Translations under genes and position numbers: made by a program | Shown: piece after piece, positions 13,063 to 25,339 of the stretch | How the letters are laid out: each line of letters starts with the position of its first letter | How positions within the stretch are numbered: the first letter of the stretch is position 1 | Notes under the pieces: model-generated | Database searches by the model: none | Told to the model about the DNA's origin: nothing | The model's input: only the letters and a program-made list of their open reading frames with translations | Assembly: GCF_964275005.1 (NCBI RefSeq) | Contig: NC_092689.1 | Span: forward strand, 4,369,674 to 4,433,673 | From: Diadema setosum | Taxonomy: Eukaryota; Echinodermata; Echinoidea; Diadematoida; Diadematidae | Reading direction: 5' to 3' | DNA: 64,000 nt

Positions 13063-13300
13063 TACTGTAAAACCAGAAATATAAAAAAATTTTTGTGTGC
13101 GTTTTAATTTCATGAATTTCGCAAGAGCCGAGATTCGCAAATTAAAATGCGTGTGACAGTTCTTGTCTACACTAAATGTATTGAATGCTCGTGGCAATTA
13201 GCAAAAATGTCATGCGGCAAATAAGGTCATCGGCTCCAATTCGTGAAAAATTTCATGCTGTGAAAACATCTTGCTTTAGAGTATGTTCTCTTTTTTCACA
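13063..13300. mobile_element. remnant of TTTCGC-type MITE
   Basis: The left end TACTGTAAAACCAG, followed by ATTTCGCAAGAGC and inverted ATTCGCAAATTAAAATGCG blocks, matches the general plan of the TACTGTA-ended MITEs found elsewhere in the window. The right end is not clear. Confidence 0.45.
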
Positions 13301-13819
13301 TAAGTGAAAAATTTCAGAACTCTTGACTGGAACAATGATTTCTTTTAATCTGTTGTTTCCCTTTTCAAAGTACTGTTCAGATGGATACAAGAGAGCTGCA
13401 TACATAAATAGATGGACACAGACAAACTTATAATTATCTCAACCTCAAACCTTGGAGAAGCTTCTCCAACTTGATATAATGTGCATACATGCATTGTACA
13501 TTCAGGAGCACTTGGGCACATATATAGCAATATGTGCAAGTTGCAACAGATTTGCATAGTTTAGTGGCTGAAGTTCTTTGACTGTAGAATCTGTAATTAT
13601 TTGATCAAACACATCAAGATCACCTCGGATATGGAGGAAATTCCAATTTACGCAAAGCTTACGATATCAAACAGGTTAAGGTTTATAAGCCATGAGCACT
13701 GGTGTGTAACTGAAGTTTATCTGAAAGCGGTTTACATATAGTCAATAGCCGGATAGCCTTTCATATAGTGCATCCATGTACCAATGAAGAACCTGATGTA
13801 CAGGCCTCCCACGAACATA

Positions 13820-14085
13820 TAATAATAATAATAATTGTTTTGGATATAAACTCCAAATTTTATTGTCCGAAAATGGAAATTCTTTTTGCCCAATTGATCG
13901 TGGGCCCGGCAGCCACTGAGCAGCGCCAGATCGACGTTGCTCTAACCTTTTCAACTGTTGAACGGCAAACAAGGTAGCAGCAACTCCCATCTTTTAACGT
14001 CTTTTGGTATGACGCGGCCGGGGTTCGAACCCACGACCTCCCGATTGTGAGGCAGCCGCTCTACTTACTGAGCCAACACATCCAA
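13820..14085 (-). mobile_element. tRNA-derived SINE
   Basis: On the minus strand the element starts with a tRNA-like head: A box GGCTCAGTAAGTAGAGC, then B box GGTTCGAACCC. It continues into a unique body (GACGTTAAAAGATGGGAGTT and onward) and ends in an (ATT)n-type tail, seen on the plus strand as repeated AAT at 13820-13836. The A box, B box and tail make a complete tRNA-SINE layout. A minus-strand open frame of about 80 codons across the body is incidental. Confidence 0.85.
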
Positions 14086-14171
14086 TAGCTATGCAAAAGA
14101 GGTATACAAAGGTGTGAAACAGTTTCAAATGGTTTGGATTATAATGATGATAACAATACTACCATTTACAC

Positions 14172-14231
14172 CTACTACTACTACTACTGCTACTACTACT
14201 ACTACTATTACTACTACTACCACTACTACTG

Positions 14232-14266
<35 letters not shown>

Positions 14267-14334
14267 GATACTACTACTACTACTGCTGATACTACTACTA
14301 CTACTACTACTGATACTACTACTACTACTGCTGA

Positions 14335-14389
<55 letters not shown>

Positions 14390-14436
14390 GATACTACTAC
14401 TACTACTACTACTGATACTACTACTACTACTGCTGA

Positions 14437-14482
<46 letters not shown>

Positions 14483-14505
14483 GATACTACTACTACTACT
14501 GCTGA

Positions 14506-14554
<49 letters not shown>

Positions 14555-14600
14555 GCTACTACTACTACTACTACTACTACTACTAATACTAATACTACTT
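14172..14600. repeat. (ACT)n microsatellite with regular GAT/GCT interruptions
   Basis: About 430 bp of ACT triplets, interrupted by ACTGAT and ACTGCTGATACT at semi-regular intervals. This suggests a higher-order unit that spread by slippage or unequal exchange. Long poly-Thr and poly-Val frames on the two strands are products of the repeat. Confidence 0.97.
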
Positions 14601-14604
14601 TCCC

Positions 14605-16055
14605 AATACTACTGGAGAAAAGAAGGAAATAATTCATGACAATCTGAACATAGCTGATTACAATCTTCCTGCAGTAGATCATGTGTCCTGAGTAAAAGAG
14701 ATGATTTGATGCATAACCAACAGTGAAGTATAAATTAGTTTCTTAAAAGTGTCAACCTCAAAATCCATGAGAGTACTTGGTACTACACAGTACTAGGTAC
14801 TACACTATAATGCACACTTTTTATCTTCCAAAGACTAAAATGAAGTCATTTTGGGGCTGCAGAAATGTCACATTGGGCTACAATGTGGTCATTCAGGCTA
14901 AGGATGAGGTCTCTTTGGGCTCAGTGAGGTATTAGTTTTGGCTGTAATTAGGCTATTTAACCTATGATTTATGTGCAAAATCTCTCACAAGGAGGCTACA
15001 TTGAGGTCTGCCATTATGTGATCAAGATTTGGAAGAACACTAATAGTATGAGAAGCAGTGATGAATGATCGAGTTGTAAAACTACACTGACCAATATATG
15101 AATATAAAAGAAACACAGAACATTTGAAAGCTGTCTGGGAAAATCAGTAAAAGCAAAAGGAAGCAACACAAAATGCAGGGATACCTTGCTGAAATGAGCT
15201 CGCATTAACACTATGATACCACTTTTGACGAGGTAAATTTGGTGGTTCTGAATTTCACATATCCATATTTAGCTGGTCTCTGTCTTTAGCACATTTACAA
15301 GAAAGTACCAGTTATAACGATATAGAATCAGCTGTCCCAACGACCTCCTTACTACAAGGTTTCCCTGTAACATGAAAATATCAAACAAATTTGCTCAAGC
15401 TATGTAATACATGAAAGAGGTAATTAAGACGGAAGCATTGCTTTTGTGCATATTCCACAAACATGTCGCCTTACTCCTGCAAAATCAGAAAACAAAAGAT
15501 TTTGCAAAACGACAACTTATCCTAAATGCTTACACCTGGCCAACTTTGATATCGAAGGACATTAGAGTATGACAGGAATCAGCTCATAAATTGAATATCA
15601 ATGTCTCATTCACGGGCTTTTGGATTACAACAGGAGGTGATGAGGTGTTATTATGGTACAATATACTGTGCACAATATTTATAATAAATATTGTATTTAT
15701 AGGTGAGATTATGAGCCATTTCCTTTTTTTTTAAGCCAGTTTAAAACCCTCGAGTCTTAGCACCATATTCACTAAACATCAACGACAACAAATTGCATGA
15801 CATGAAAAATAGGGTGGATTAATTACTAGAAAAAAAAATCTAGTCATCCCTTACATACAACATACATCAGTGTAGTTATATTTATTCCAAGACAACTTTT
15901 CTGGTGCCAGTAATTGTAGTTCAATATCAATTGGACGTTATAAAGGGTAGGTGGAATGCTTCACTGCTTGAGATTTAGTCAGAAGTTTACAAGTACTCGA
16001 CACTTTGTTGCCTGCAGATGTGATGATGAAAACACTGCAGGTCAACAGGTCAATA
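14605..16055. other. no gene seen
   Basis: Anonymous AT-rich DNA with no recognised exon. Confidence 0.4.
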
Positions 16056-16058
16056 TTC

Positions 16059-16151
16059 TTAACCCATTGAGGACAGGCTGATTTTACTACAACACACATT
16101 TCCCATAGACACTTGCCCGAGTATACTTGAGACTCATCCTCAATGGGTTAA
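16059..16151. mobile_element. 93-bp TTAA/CCC MITE
   Basis: Exact terminal inverted repeats TTAACCCATTGAGGA (left) and TCCTCAATGGGTTAA (right). TTAA followed by CCC is the hallmark of piggyBac-class ends. There is no coding content. Confidence 0.7.
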
Positions 16152-16319
16152 TATTTTTCACATCTCAGCTGCTTTTCATCAAGACAATAACTAAGCATTC
16201 AAGGTTAAACATATCACACCCAAGAAGATAAGCTACAAGACAGATAGTACATCCTGCAATGTCCTACAGCTTCAATTAACACTCTGCCCTTATACTATAA
16301 TTCACTACATCACACTTCA

Positions 16320-16390
16320 TATTCATTACACTACACGACACTACACTACACTACACTTAATTGGACTACACTAAACTATACTTAACTATT
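16320..16390. repeat. degenerate ACACT-type pentanucleotide repeat
   Basis: Runs of TACAC and ACTACACTACAC broken by substitutions. Confidence 0.7.
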
Positions 16391-16534
16391 GATCGATTGC
16401 AAGTAAGACTGTTATACATCCTCATATATCTAAGAATGGTTTCATGACAGAAAACAACTCCTGCAGGATCCCTTTAGGCCTGGGAGAGGTGAAACTAAGA
16501 CTGACTGAATTGGTCTTGGACTTCACTGTATGTC

Positions 16535-16920
16535 CACTTCCATGGACAGTACATCATTGTATGCCCAGTGAAAATTAACAGCACATCATATTGGTTGATT
16601 ACAAATAAAATGATTGATGTGAATTGAACAAAAAGAGTTAGAGTGCCCACTTTAAATCGAGGAGTCATAAATGGAGCTCATTAAACATCCTATATTGCAT
16701 ATGGGTGCGAGACAAAATGGTCCAAATCACTTCCATGGACAGTACATCATTGTATGCCCAGTGAAGATTAAAAGCACATCATATTGCTTGCATACAAATG
16801 AAATGGTTGATTTGAATTAAACAAAAGGAGTTAGAGTGGCCACTTTATATCAAGGAGTCATAAATGGAACTCATTAAGATCCTTTATTGCATAAGGGTGT
16901 GCGACAAAATGGTCCAAATC
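16535..16920. repeat. 193-bp two-copy tandem duplication at PAQR3 3' end
   Basis: Copy 1 is at 16535-16727 and copy 2 at 16728-16920. Both start CACTTCCATGGACAGTACAT, and copy 2 ends just before the PAQR3 stop-proximal 3' UTR. Copies differ by scattered substitutions. Copy 2 contains TTTATT (16883-16888), which is AATAAA on the minus strand. Copy 1 has a mutated equivalent. Confidence 0.85.
16883..16888 (-). terminator. candidate PAQR3 poly(A) signal AATAAA
   Basis: AATAAA on the minus strand, about 70 nt past the PAQR3 stop codon and in the gene-proximal copy of the 193-bp duplication. Use as the cleavage signal is inference. Confidence 0.5.
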
Positions 16921-16956
16921 TTGGATTTTTGGCATTGAGTTGATGTTGAAACGTGG

Positions 16957-19900
16957 CTATGTGCCTAGCCCGCTGCATACGTCAAAGTTGTGCGTGTATT
17001 CCATCATGACGACCCCAGTCTGATGCCACCATAGAAACGCTATGACAACCAGGATATGCCACAACTGATGGCTGCTCCCTATGTAATCCAGTTTACCTGC
17101 ACAGCCAGAAAAATCAAAACGGGTACACGTGCATGACAACTCTTTAGAGTTTACTCATTCAAAATAAGTACAGCACGGTTGATGTGCCCACAAAACAACC
17201 ATTAGGGGGAAAGTCAAGGTATGTCAAGTTAGGTACACATGCATAACAATACTTAACTCTTCATGTACCACATTCGCACGCCTGACTCAGTCGACGGCAT
17301 GCCAAGTTCGCATATTCCACTCAAACGCACAAACCCGCCCAAACTAATCAATAAATCGCCAAATGCCAAAGTACAATATAAGCATTTCTCACGATTCCAT
17401 TCCTGTCACAGGTAACTTGCATTTTGTGTGGCGACTGACTATCAAGCCGTGTTCTCTACTGGATCTGCAAGTAAATTTTAAGAGTTTCTGTCACTGTTTT
17501 GTGTGTAAAAGTCATGCCTCTACAATAATGTAGCTACTGGTCATTTGAAAGAAAAACAAACAGATTTGTCATACAATTTACAACAAAGCAAAGCTGTGCA
17601 TTTTCTCTACAACTTTTGTCATACCATGTCAAGGGTGACAAAAATCTATAAAAGTTACATTGACTTGAACAACAGAATGTTTTCCCACAGCTTGACTAAG
17701 TTACTGTCTCAGAATAATGTGGCACGGGGTTTACACCATGGCACATCAAGATTTAATCAATAGTTTACTTATTAGACATAAATATAACTACATATAACTA
17801 CATTTTCATAGTACCAGCCGTATTTGGAAATTCTAGTTATCATGCATGTTTGATTTTCACGTTCACATCTTCTTCTTGTTACTCTATCATTTCTCCTTCA
17901 ACATTTCCTGACCCTATCTTTATAGTTAGGATATCATATGATTGTCTAAAGTGTAGGCATGAAACCACTGTGGTCTAATCGCAGAAAATGCATGTCCCTT
18001 TCCACCCATGCGATCCAATGTGTGCAAAAAGTCATTAATAATCCACTAAATTACTACTTCCACTACTCTAAGGATGTCTGACAGAAGTGAAAATCATCTT
18101 ATAGGAGTACACCTCACCATCTCACCTACCTGGAAAGCAGATTTCAGGAAATTTTGTGGCAAAGAAAACAAGGGCTGTAAATCCCAGTAAATACAGCACA
18201 ACAACTCGAGGTAGCATCATCTAAAAACACAAGAACAGAAACATAAATACTGCTTTGCAAGAAATCATGGAATGTTTCGGATGTACACTTTGTGACCTGA
18301 TGACCTGCCAAATGTTCCAATAGGTGAAAAGCAACTTTGTCAATATTAACTTTCTGCTATGCTGCAGTATCCTATCAAAAGTTTACTATAAAGTTTCCAT
18401 TGACAATAATTTCATAGCTATACACTTTGTCAAAAATGACTAGAAATATTCTAACTTCTACATCTCATACAAGGAGCAAGACGGAACTTGCCTACAAAGT
18501 TTCTTTTGGAAAAGAGTTATTTGGTATCATTTATCTTTCAAACATTTTACTAAACATACTACTAAATATTGCAGGGAATAAAATCATTTACATGAGAAAT
18601 TCACTTTTGAATAAAAGGCAAATATTGCTTAGCAATAAACAAATTCTGTCCCAGCATGTCCATATCATTATCATAAACATGAGAAAATTATATTTGATCA
18701 TCAACAACAAGCATAACTTTTGCTTTTGCCATTTATAGGTAATGGACATGAAATACCACTTATCAAATATCTTGATTGTATAAATATCTCCACCTGAATT
18801 TGTCTTTCAAGCTGAAGAAGGAAGATGCACTGAACAAAATCCTTGCCAAATGTATGCCTTTCCTAGCCATTTTATTACCTTCACAATGGGAGTGTTCAGT
18901 CCCCCATACAGGTAGACCCAGTGAATAGTGGGAGCTAGGCCGAACCCCACCATGGCTGTGAAGAGCATGAGGCGGCGTGTATACCAGTGCGCCGTCAGGA
19001 AGCGCGGGTGCATCTGAACGACAAACGTGACCAGGATGAGGGCTGTTGCGATCGCCAAGTAGATGTCCCTCCAAAACTGCATAAGAGGAAGCGGTTGGAG
19101 ATTTTCGGAACGTGATATTCAATCCTAATTGCCATTTTTCACGCAGAAGAAAATGTGGGATGTGACAGAATGGTAACCTTGCCAGCACAGCACAGAGCAT
19201 GGAAACAAATTTGGTAATGAACGAGATAAGCATTCAGAGAGTGCAGATCTCCACCAAGCAGCTTATTTCCACCTATATTGTGATTTCCACCCTGTGTCCT
19301 ACATTCACATAATATGTATTATCAGATTCCTTGACCATCAAAACATACCCTTGGCATTTGTTAGCTTAATAGCTATCAAAAAATGGCCCTCTTTTCCTAT
19401 GATCAAGAATCCTTCAGAAAATTTACCAAAAATTCTGGATCAAGACTATGATCCAGATGTGCCAGTATCAACTTTTCAAGAAAATTCAATCCAAATCTGT
19501 TCACTTTTTTTTCAGTTATTATGCAAGCAAATAAACAGACAAACAGACACATCAATGCCAGCAAAAACATAGCATCCATGGTGGATATGAATAGGCATAG
19601 AGATGATGAACATAAAGGATGCCCATATGTTGGACAGAGAATGATATTCATATCAGCATTAATGTCATTTCATATGAGGGCTACTTTCAAATACTCATAT
19701 ATATTCAGATATTTACAAGCTACAAAGCATATTATATCAATGCTTGTTTAAAAGGAAAACGATACAACAAAACAAAAAAACAGTGAGTCTATCAACAGTA
19801 TGTACCTAGGTCATGAATATCTGACAAGAGTTCCTTCCATCTTTAGTTGTATATTCTGTCTTAGTGTACAAAATTCATCATGCATGCATGCATATTTGTT

Positions 19901-22900
19901 TAACTCAACAGTCACACGTAGGCTTATGTGTAAACTGTATTCAATCTATATTGAATTGATTATAACTGAGAAGCAAAACTTGAGTTAATTGATAACTAGC
20001 CTTACACATAAAACTCCGTGAGTGAGTTGCACATTATTTTAAACAGACCTACAGTATCAATATACACAATGTGCTATATATGACTCTGCATGCAGTTCAT
20101 GCCCATCTGGTTCTATTTATGGTAAACATATTTATTGAATAGTTACTTATGTTGAAGACATGGATCCTATAAAAAGTAAACACAATCAAATGAACAAGAA
20201 TACTTACCGTGAAGCAACAGTATGCATAGTAGATTCCTGGAATATAGCACCCAAGGATTCCAACGGATATCCCTGCGAGATCGATGCTGAACCAGCGTTT
20301 GTACACATCCTCGTTGGCACCGGAAAAAAGGTGGTAGCCAGCAGATGCAAACATGGCAAACTGTGGGTTCCAAATGTTTGAAAATACAACACAAAACAAA
20401 CATAAACTTAGGGAAAATAGAATACAGAGCTAATCATTTACAGAGAAGTTAACTGATTAACAGAATGGAGTTGAAAAAACACGTACAAGGAAGAACATTA
20501 ATTTCACGAAAGAACATATTACCTACACAGTATACACACAATATACATAAATCTGGGATGAACACTGAACTAAGGCTTTCTATAGCTCAGTTGGTAGAGC
20601 ACCGGGCAAGCAATCCGGAGGTCTCGGGTTCGAATCCCGATGGAATCCCATCTTCTTTGCTCAATTTTCCACTAATAAATATACATAAATGTAAGAATGA
20701 AAAATAAGTACTGAGTAAATGGAATCTTTTTATATAAACACAGTAAAGATAATCAATTTTGTTTTTAATTTGTTCTCTTTCCCCTTATATTAAAAACATG
20801 TTAACTATGGGAGAAGCTAAAAATTTGCAGAGTCCACTAAAATGACAGAATTTCTAGCATAGTGTTCTGTACACAAAACCCTCAAGTGAGATCTTGAATG
20901 ATACACCTAAGACATTTCATCTACACAATAAGCTAGTAGTCAAGGCATCACACATCCACTTAGCTTCACATAAAACAGAGAAAACAGAGCAGCAGAATTT
21001 TATTTTTGATTGCAAAGTCAGAATATCATATACTGTATATGCCAATATTTTCGCGTACAGATATTTTCGCGAATCAAGGTATCAGTGGCATTTTCGCGTG
21101 TTGTTAAATTTGCGATTGATACTAGTAGTAGTAGGGTTTACTGCCAACACGTTCAAACACTTGTCAACATACTCGTAACGTTTTTCCATTTGCATTGTGA
21201 CTTTCCAAACATGACAATAGAAAAGACACAGTAGAAGATTTATAAAATGAAACAATAATTACGGGAACTTGCAGTGAGACACTCACACACGGCATTCACA
21301 AGTACCTACCAAATGTCGCAACAATCCTTTGACCTTAGTGGATTAATTAGCGTACTAGTAGCAGTAGTATGTGTACGTACTGGCGGGTGTAACAGCCGCG
21401 TTCTGGTCCGGCCAACGTTGGATGCATTTTGTCATCAATTTGTACATAAGGTATGACGGGGTAATAATTTCGCGTGTCTTTAGTTTCGCGATCAGCCCGA
21501 AGCTCGCGAAAATAACAGCGTATACAGTATGTCAGTGCTTTCCCAGCGCCTCCTAGTAGATACAGCACAGCTGGCAGCTCTGTATATGGCAGCATTAGGG
21601 GGACAGGTATGAATACTGCTGCATCAATCTTAAAAAAAAAAAAAAAAAAAAACAAAAAACCACAAAAAAAAAAACAAATTTCTAACCTGATAGCAGGCTA
21701 AGAAGCCTGTGTAGATGACATGATCGAATGTTGAACCCTGGTAGTATGGAATCACGACGGTGTTGTCGTAGATGGTAAGCCCAAGAAAGAGGAAGAATCC
21801 AAAGATGTGGGTCCACACATTGAGCGTCTCATTGGACCAGCGACACAAACTGGAGCCACACAGATGGATACAAAAGAGAAAGCATTGTTATGTAATACTT
21901 ACAAACAGTTTCAACTTCACTTGCAACAAAATTAGACTAGCTGCAACACAAGCTTTATTCAGAATGAACATATTATAGAAACAAAATAAAAGAGGTGACA
22001 AAATAAACTGGGTATCTAACTAATCTAAACTTTGTGATGATGGGTCATAGGATACTGGAAATTATCATTGATAAAGCATTGCATGATTGTGATTGATACA
22101 GCTACATATCATCGCTGGGGCGACAAGACCTCGTATCTACAAAATGTCAAATGTTCAGGAGAGCCAAAAAACATGGCGGCCAAAGCACTATACCGAATGG
22201 GACAGCCGTTCCTTTGACGTGTCATGGTGGCTTCATTTTTTGGGAAAGACAACTAGGATTTGGACAGGACATCACTTAACTGATTATTTGACCATAAATG
22301 TAAAAAAGTCATTTTCACCAAAATTGCAGATACAAGGTCTTGTCTCCCCAGCGACAATATGACTCCTCATCATGTCCAGTATCTTGCAAACAGAACAAAC
22401 ACTAGATATTCCCTCATTCTCTCTCCCACACCTTCTTTTCTGTTTTGAATGGTTAGAGGGACAAGCATCCAATTAATTTAATGAATAAGTATTGCAAGAG
22501 AAAAATGTTTTATTTCTCGAAACTCAGGGACATGAATTCATGTCATACTTCCTTCACAAGATTTTCCATTTGAAGAGTGAACACCAAATTACAATATAAA
22601 ATGTGATAGACAAAATGTGCACATATGAATGATGTGAATTGTAATGAATGATTATACAGAGCCTAAAAATGTTTTCTCATTTGCATTTTGCCCAGTGTGT
22701 GTCATATTGTCATACAGTCATGATAGGATATCATATGTACATTAGGTGCAATTTGATACACACACTATTTCAGACAATGATGAAAAAACAAAACAAAACA
22801 AATAAACAAAGCCATTCTGCTTTTTTCTGAATTCACTCTTGATAATCCAAAAATTTTATTTCAAGCACAAACATTTTTGTATAACTTCAGTGATGGGCAT

Positions 22901-23689
22901 TTTGTTCTGATTAAGCCTTCAGACCATGAAAAATAGAATAAGGTGACAAATTTATCTTCTCACTACATGTATGTATTACTCCAATCTCAGAACATCTTAA
23001 TACCGATACAAAGCTAGTTTTTTCGGTCTATTTACACGCAAGAACAACTTACTTTCTACTTTGTCAGTTAAGATAGGCACCTCACTCATTTTCAGAAAAA
23101 CATAATGTATGAGCTTGCCTGGCAATCTGGCAGAACAATTCATGGACTTCACGTTCAGACAAACAATGAACTTTTGTAGACTGGATGACCAAAATGATCA
23201 ATCAATTTTCACTTTGAGAAGCATTTACTTCATTATTTTGCATTTCCTATCAATATTGCAAAATTCCAGGCTTTGATGAAAATGTTGCTGTGAGGTAGAT
23301 GTGCTGGCAAGCACCATTTATAAGCAAATAATATGACTGTGAATAATATGAATAATCATTTCATCACAAATGTAATGTAATGATTCCAAGCCCATTTAAA
23401 ACCATGTAATGCTTGTTGGTACAAATGATTTTTTTTTTTTTCTGCTTATGACCTTGCAAGGTGGAACTATGAACTGGCTCTATTGTGGTGTCCATTAAAG
23501 TACATGTTCATACAGTGATTACCTCTTCACACACTGCCCACTGGACAGAAAAGCTCTGTAGCCATGGGTGATGTACGGGTTTCCCTGCATAAAATGTGGA
23601 ATTTCAGCATAGGAATACAAGGGCAGTGGCTTGCTGTGGTCATCTGAGAAGTTGATTGTATTTAGCGTCATATCTCGCAAGTTGATCAT
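16957..23689 (-). CDS. PAQR3: PAQR3 (Raf kinase trapping to Golgi), six coding exons
   Basis: Exons in coding order: 23689-23523, 21849-21687, 20360-20208, 19076-18879, 18220-18130, 17096-16957. All junctions are GT-AG with matching phases, giving 303 residues (human PAQR3 has 311). PAQR/HlyIII motifs are intact: NPYITHGYRAFLS (37-49), SNETLNVWTHIFGF (61-74, the E-x2-N-x3-H-x2-G box), SAGYHLF (H120), LAGISVGILGCY, and SSHQLWHIL, whose H267 and H271 with H120 are the expected metal ligands. The start was chosen at 23689 because the human N-terminus has a similar length before the LYxYxxIP block, and the context GCAGCCATGA is good. In vertebrates PAQR3 sits in the Golgi membrane, retains Raf kinases and so damps ERK signalling; the same role here is inferred from orthology. 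Introns hold a tRNA-like pseudogene and two MITEs. Confidence 0.95.
20576..20648 (+). pseudogene. tRNA-like sequence (degenerate tRNA or SINE head)
   Basis: A box TAGCTCAGTTGGTAGAGC and B box GGTTCGAATCC are intact. The anticodon stem (CCGGG/TCCGG) and T stem (TCGGG/CCCGA) pair. The anticodon-position triplet would be AGC, but the base before it is A rather than the near-universal T, and the outer acceptor pairs fail. It is therefore probably a tRNA pseudogene or the head of a SINE without a clear tail. It lies in a PAQR3 intron, antisense to the gene. Confidence 0.6.
21031..21529. mobile_element. TTTCGCG-type MITE, about 500 bp
   Basis: Ends TACTGTATATGCCAATATTT and (inverse) GCGTATACAGTA, with subterminal TTTTCGCG repeats pointing inward from both sides. 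The ends fit a TA target duplication. It lies in a PAQR3 intron. Confidence 0.75.
22105..22361. mobile_element. MITE, family C (ATCGCTGGGGCGACAAGAC ends)
   Basis: Terminal inverted repeats: CATATCATCGCTGGGGCGAC on the left, and GTCTCCCCAGCGACAATATG on the right. A second diverged copy lies at 48463-48732. It sits in the PAQR3 intron between coding exons 1 and 2. Confidence 0.8.
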
Positions 23690-24818
23690 GGCTGCTGATG
23701 GGGTCCTTGAGTGAATGACAAAAACAAAACAAAACAAAAAAGCTGTAAAGTTTGCGATGCGCAATCCACCTGAATCAATCAGCTTCACTAATAGGCTTCA
23801 ACTCTTGATTTTAGGTACCATAACTGAGAAAAAAAAAATGAAAAGAAGATTTTGATGTTGCAATGCATGGATTGATAAATTGGTTTCACAGGGTAGCAGA
23901 CATTATCAATATTATAACAAAGCCACATCCATTTCAACAAAATGAGTATCATAGTTGATGAATAGGGATAGGGACCATGCAATATTCACCTCATTACGAT
24001 GCCAGACCTAATCTAAATTAGTTTTGCTTTAAATTCTTTGTTTCCCTCAGAGAGATGAGAGAGAGAAAGAGAGAGAGAATTAACAAAACAGCAACATCCA
24101 TGAGACAAGACTCAAGAGGTATATTAATTGCTGCCTTCAGTCATCCCACAGTTCAGAATTTCAGGAACATTATAATAGAAGCCATCATACTTATAGTCTA
24201 TACCAACATTTCACTTAGTCACAGGTACAGTAACTGTGACCAGCCCGAACAGTATAACTGTGTGAAGGAGTGCCCGGGGTTAAACAGAATCACACTCACA
24301 GTTTGTCGTGTGGATGCCAGCACCCGCACCTGAGATGAGCTGAGACTGAGAGGTTGGTCAGAGAATGAAGAACCCACCACCACCTCCCTGGTCAAACATA
24401 GGTCTATAATAGCCAGTATAGTCCTTGGCCTCGTCTACAGCTACATTGCTTGCTATACACAATTTACATGTAATGTAACATTAATAGTCAGGGCAGCAAT
24501 AGAGTATCAATAACAACTGCAATCTGTGTCAACTGCTCAGTACCGGTGCACGTTCTGTAGACTGGTCTGTCTGTTCTACAGTACTGTAGTGTAGTGTGCA
24601 GTGTGTATACTCAGTGGGCCTACTCAGTATCCCACTCCCAGACGCAGACTGTACCGTACCGGTAACTTCTGGGGAGAACTTTGGTAAAGCTAAGCTCAAA
24701 CTCAGCAAAAGCCCAAACTGGATGACATCAATGATCATGGACAATGAGTTATCATTTCGGACTTCTTTCCTGCACCGAGTCTTGCTTTCTTACAAGTTCT
24801 GGAACTGAATTTCTCACC
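23690..24818 (-). promoter_or_regulatory. PAQR3 5' UTR intron and putative first exon donor
   Basis: A good acceptor (CACTCAAG) at 23707-23706 would start the first coding exon at 23705, 16 nt before the ATG. Upstream on the minus strand, TTGGTTCAG/GTGAGA gives a strong donor with exon end at 24818. The non-coding exon 1 would therefore end there. The pairing is inferred; a transcript would settle it. Confidence 0.45.
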
Positions 24819-25330
24819 TGAACCAAGCTAGGGATCACTTCCGTCTCTTCCTGTCCTACCATAAACACAAAGACCTCTGGCCCTGCACAGGCGGCGGCCG
24901 GCCTAGCTACGTACACTGACTGCGGGTATGCGGGGATTAATAGCGGCGCACTCCACGTCTAGCAGATCGATCCGCGACGAGTGTGATGTGAGGCTGCGCC
25001 AATGCTGCTCCGCTGATCTGCACCTGTGGGATGCTCGTGGCAGGGCAGGCCCGGGTTGGCCTGGATGCTTTCGAGAACCTTGCAAGTTGCAGTTCACAGA
25101 GAGGAGCTAAGAGTGGGTGGATCCGTATGATCAAAGTACATAAATCAATGCTGCTTGCGTGGACGAAAATCGAATGTCTGGCAAAGAGTGCCGAGTGCGA
25201 TTGTTTCACATTTATTGCTTGCCCTCCTTTCCATGCGACTACTACTACACTCTGCATGGAACTTCTGAATAAAGTTTATCATCAGCTAGAGCACGTCATT
25301 TCAGAAAGTGTGTTGACCCCATCTGACTGC
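24819..25330 (-). promoter_or_regulatory. probable PAQR3 promoter, CpG-rich
   Basis: CGGAAGTG (an ETS/GABP consensus) lies on the minus strand at 24843-24836, right at the putative first exon. CpG- and GC-rich sequence follows (for example GGCGGCGGCCGGCC near 24890). Open frames on both strands here reflect high G+C and have no recognisable domains. Confidence 0.5.
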
Positions 25331-25339
25331 GCGCGGTTG

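Noticed and set aside
13742-13990. Minus-strand frame of 82 codons
   Set aside because: It falls within the SINE body and its flank.
14114-14682. Long poly-Thr (plus) and poly-Val (minus) open frames
   Set aside because: They are direct translations of the ACT microsatellite.
20576-20648. Functional tRNA-Ala(AGC)
   Set aside because: The base before the anticodon is A instead of T, and the outer acceptor pairs do not form.
16963-24900. PAQR3 as an adiponectin or progestin receptor paralog
   Set aside because: The NPYITHGYRAFLS, GYHLF and FPGKLDYIGSSHQLWHIL blocks fit PAQR3 clearly better than the AdipoR or mPR branches.
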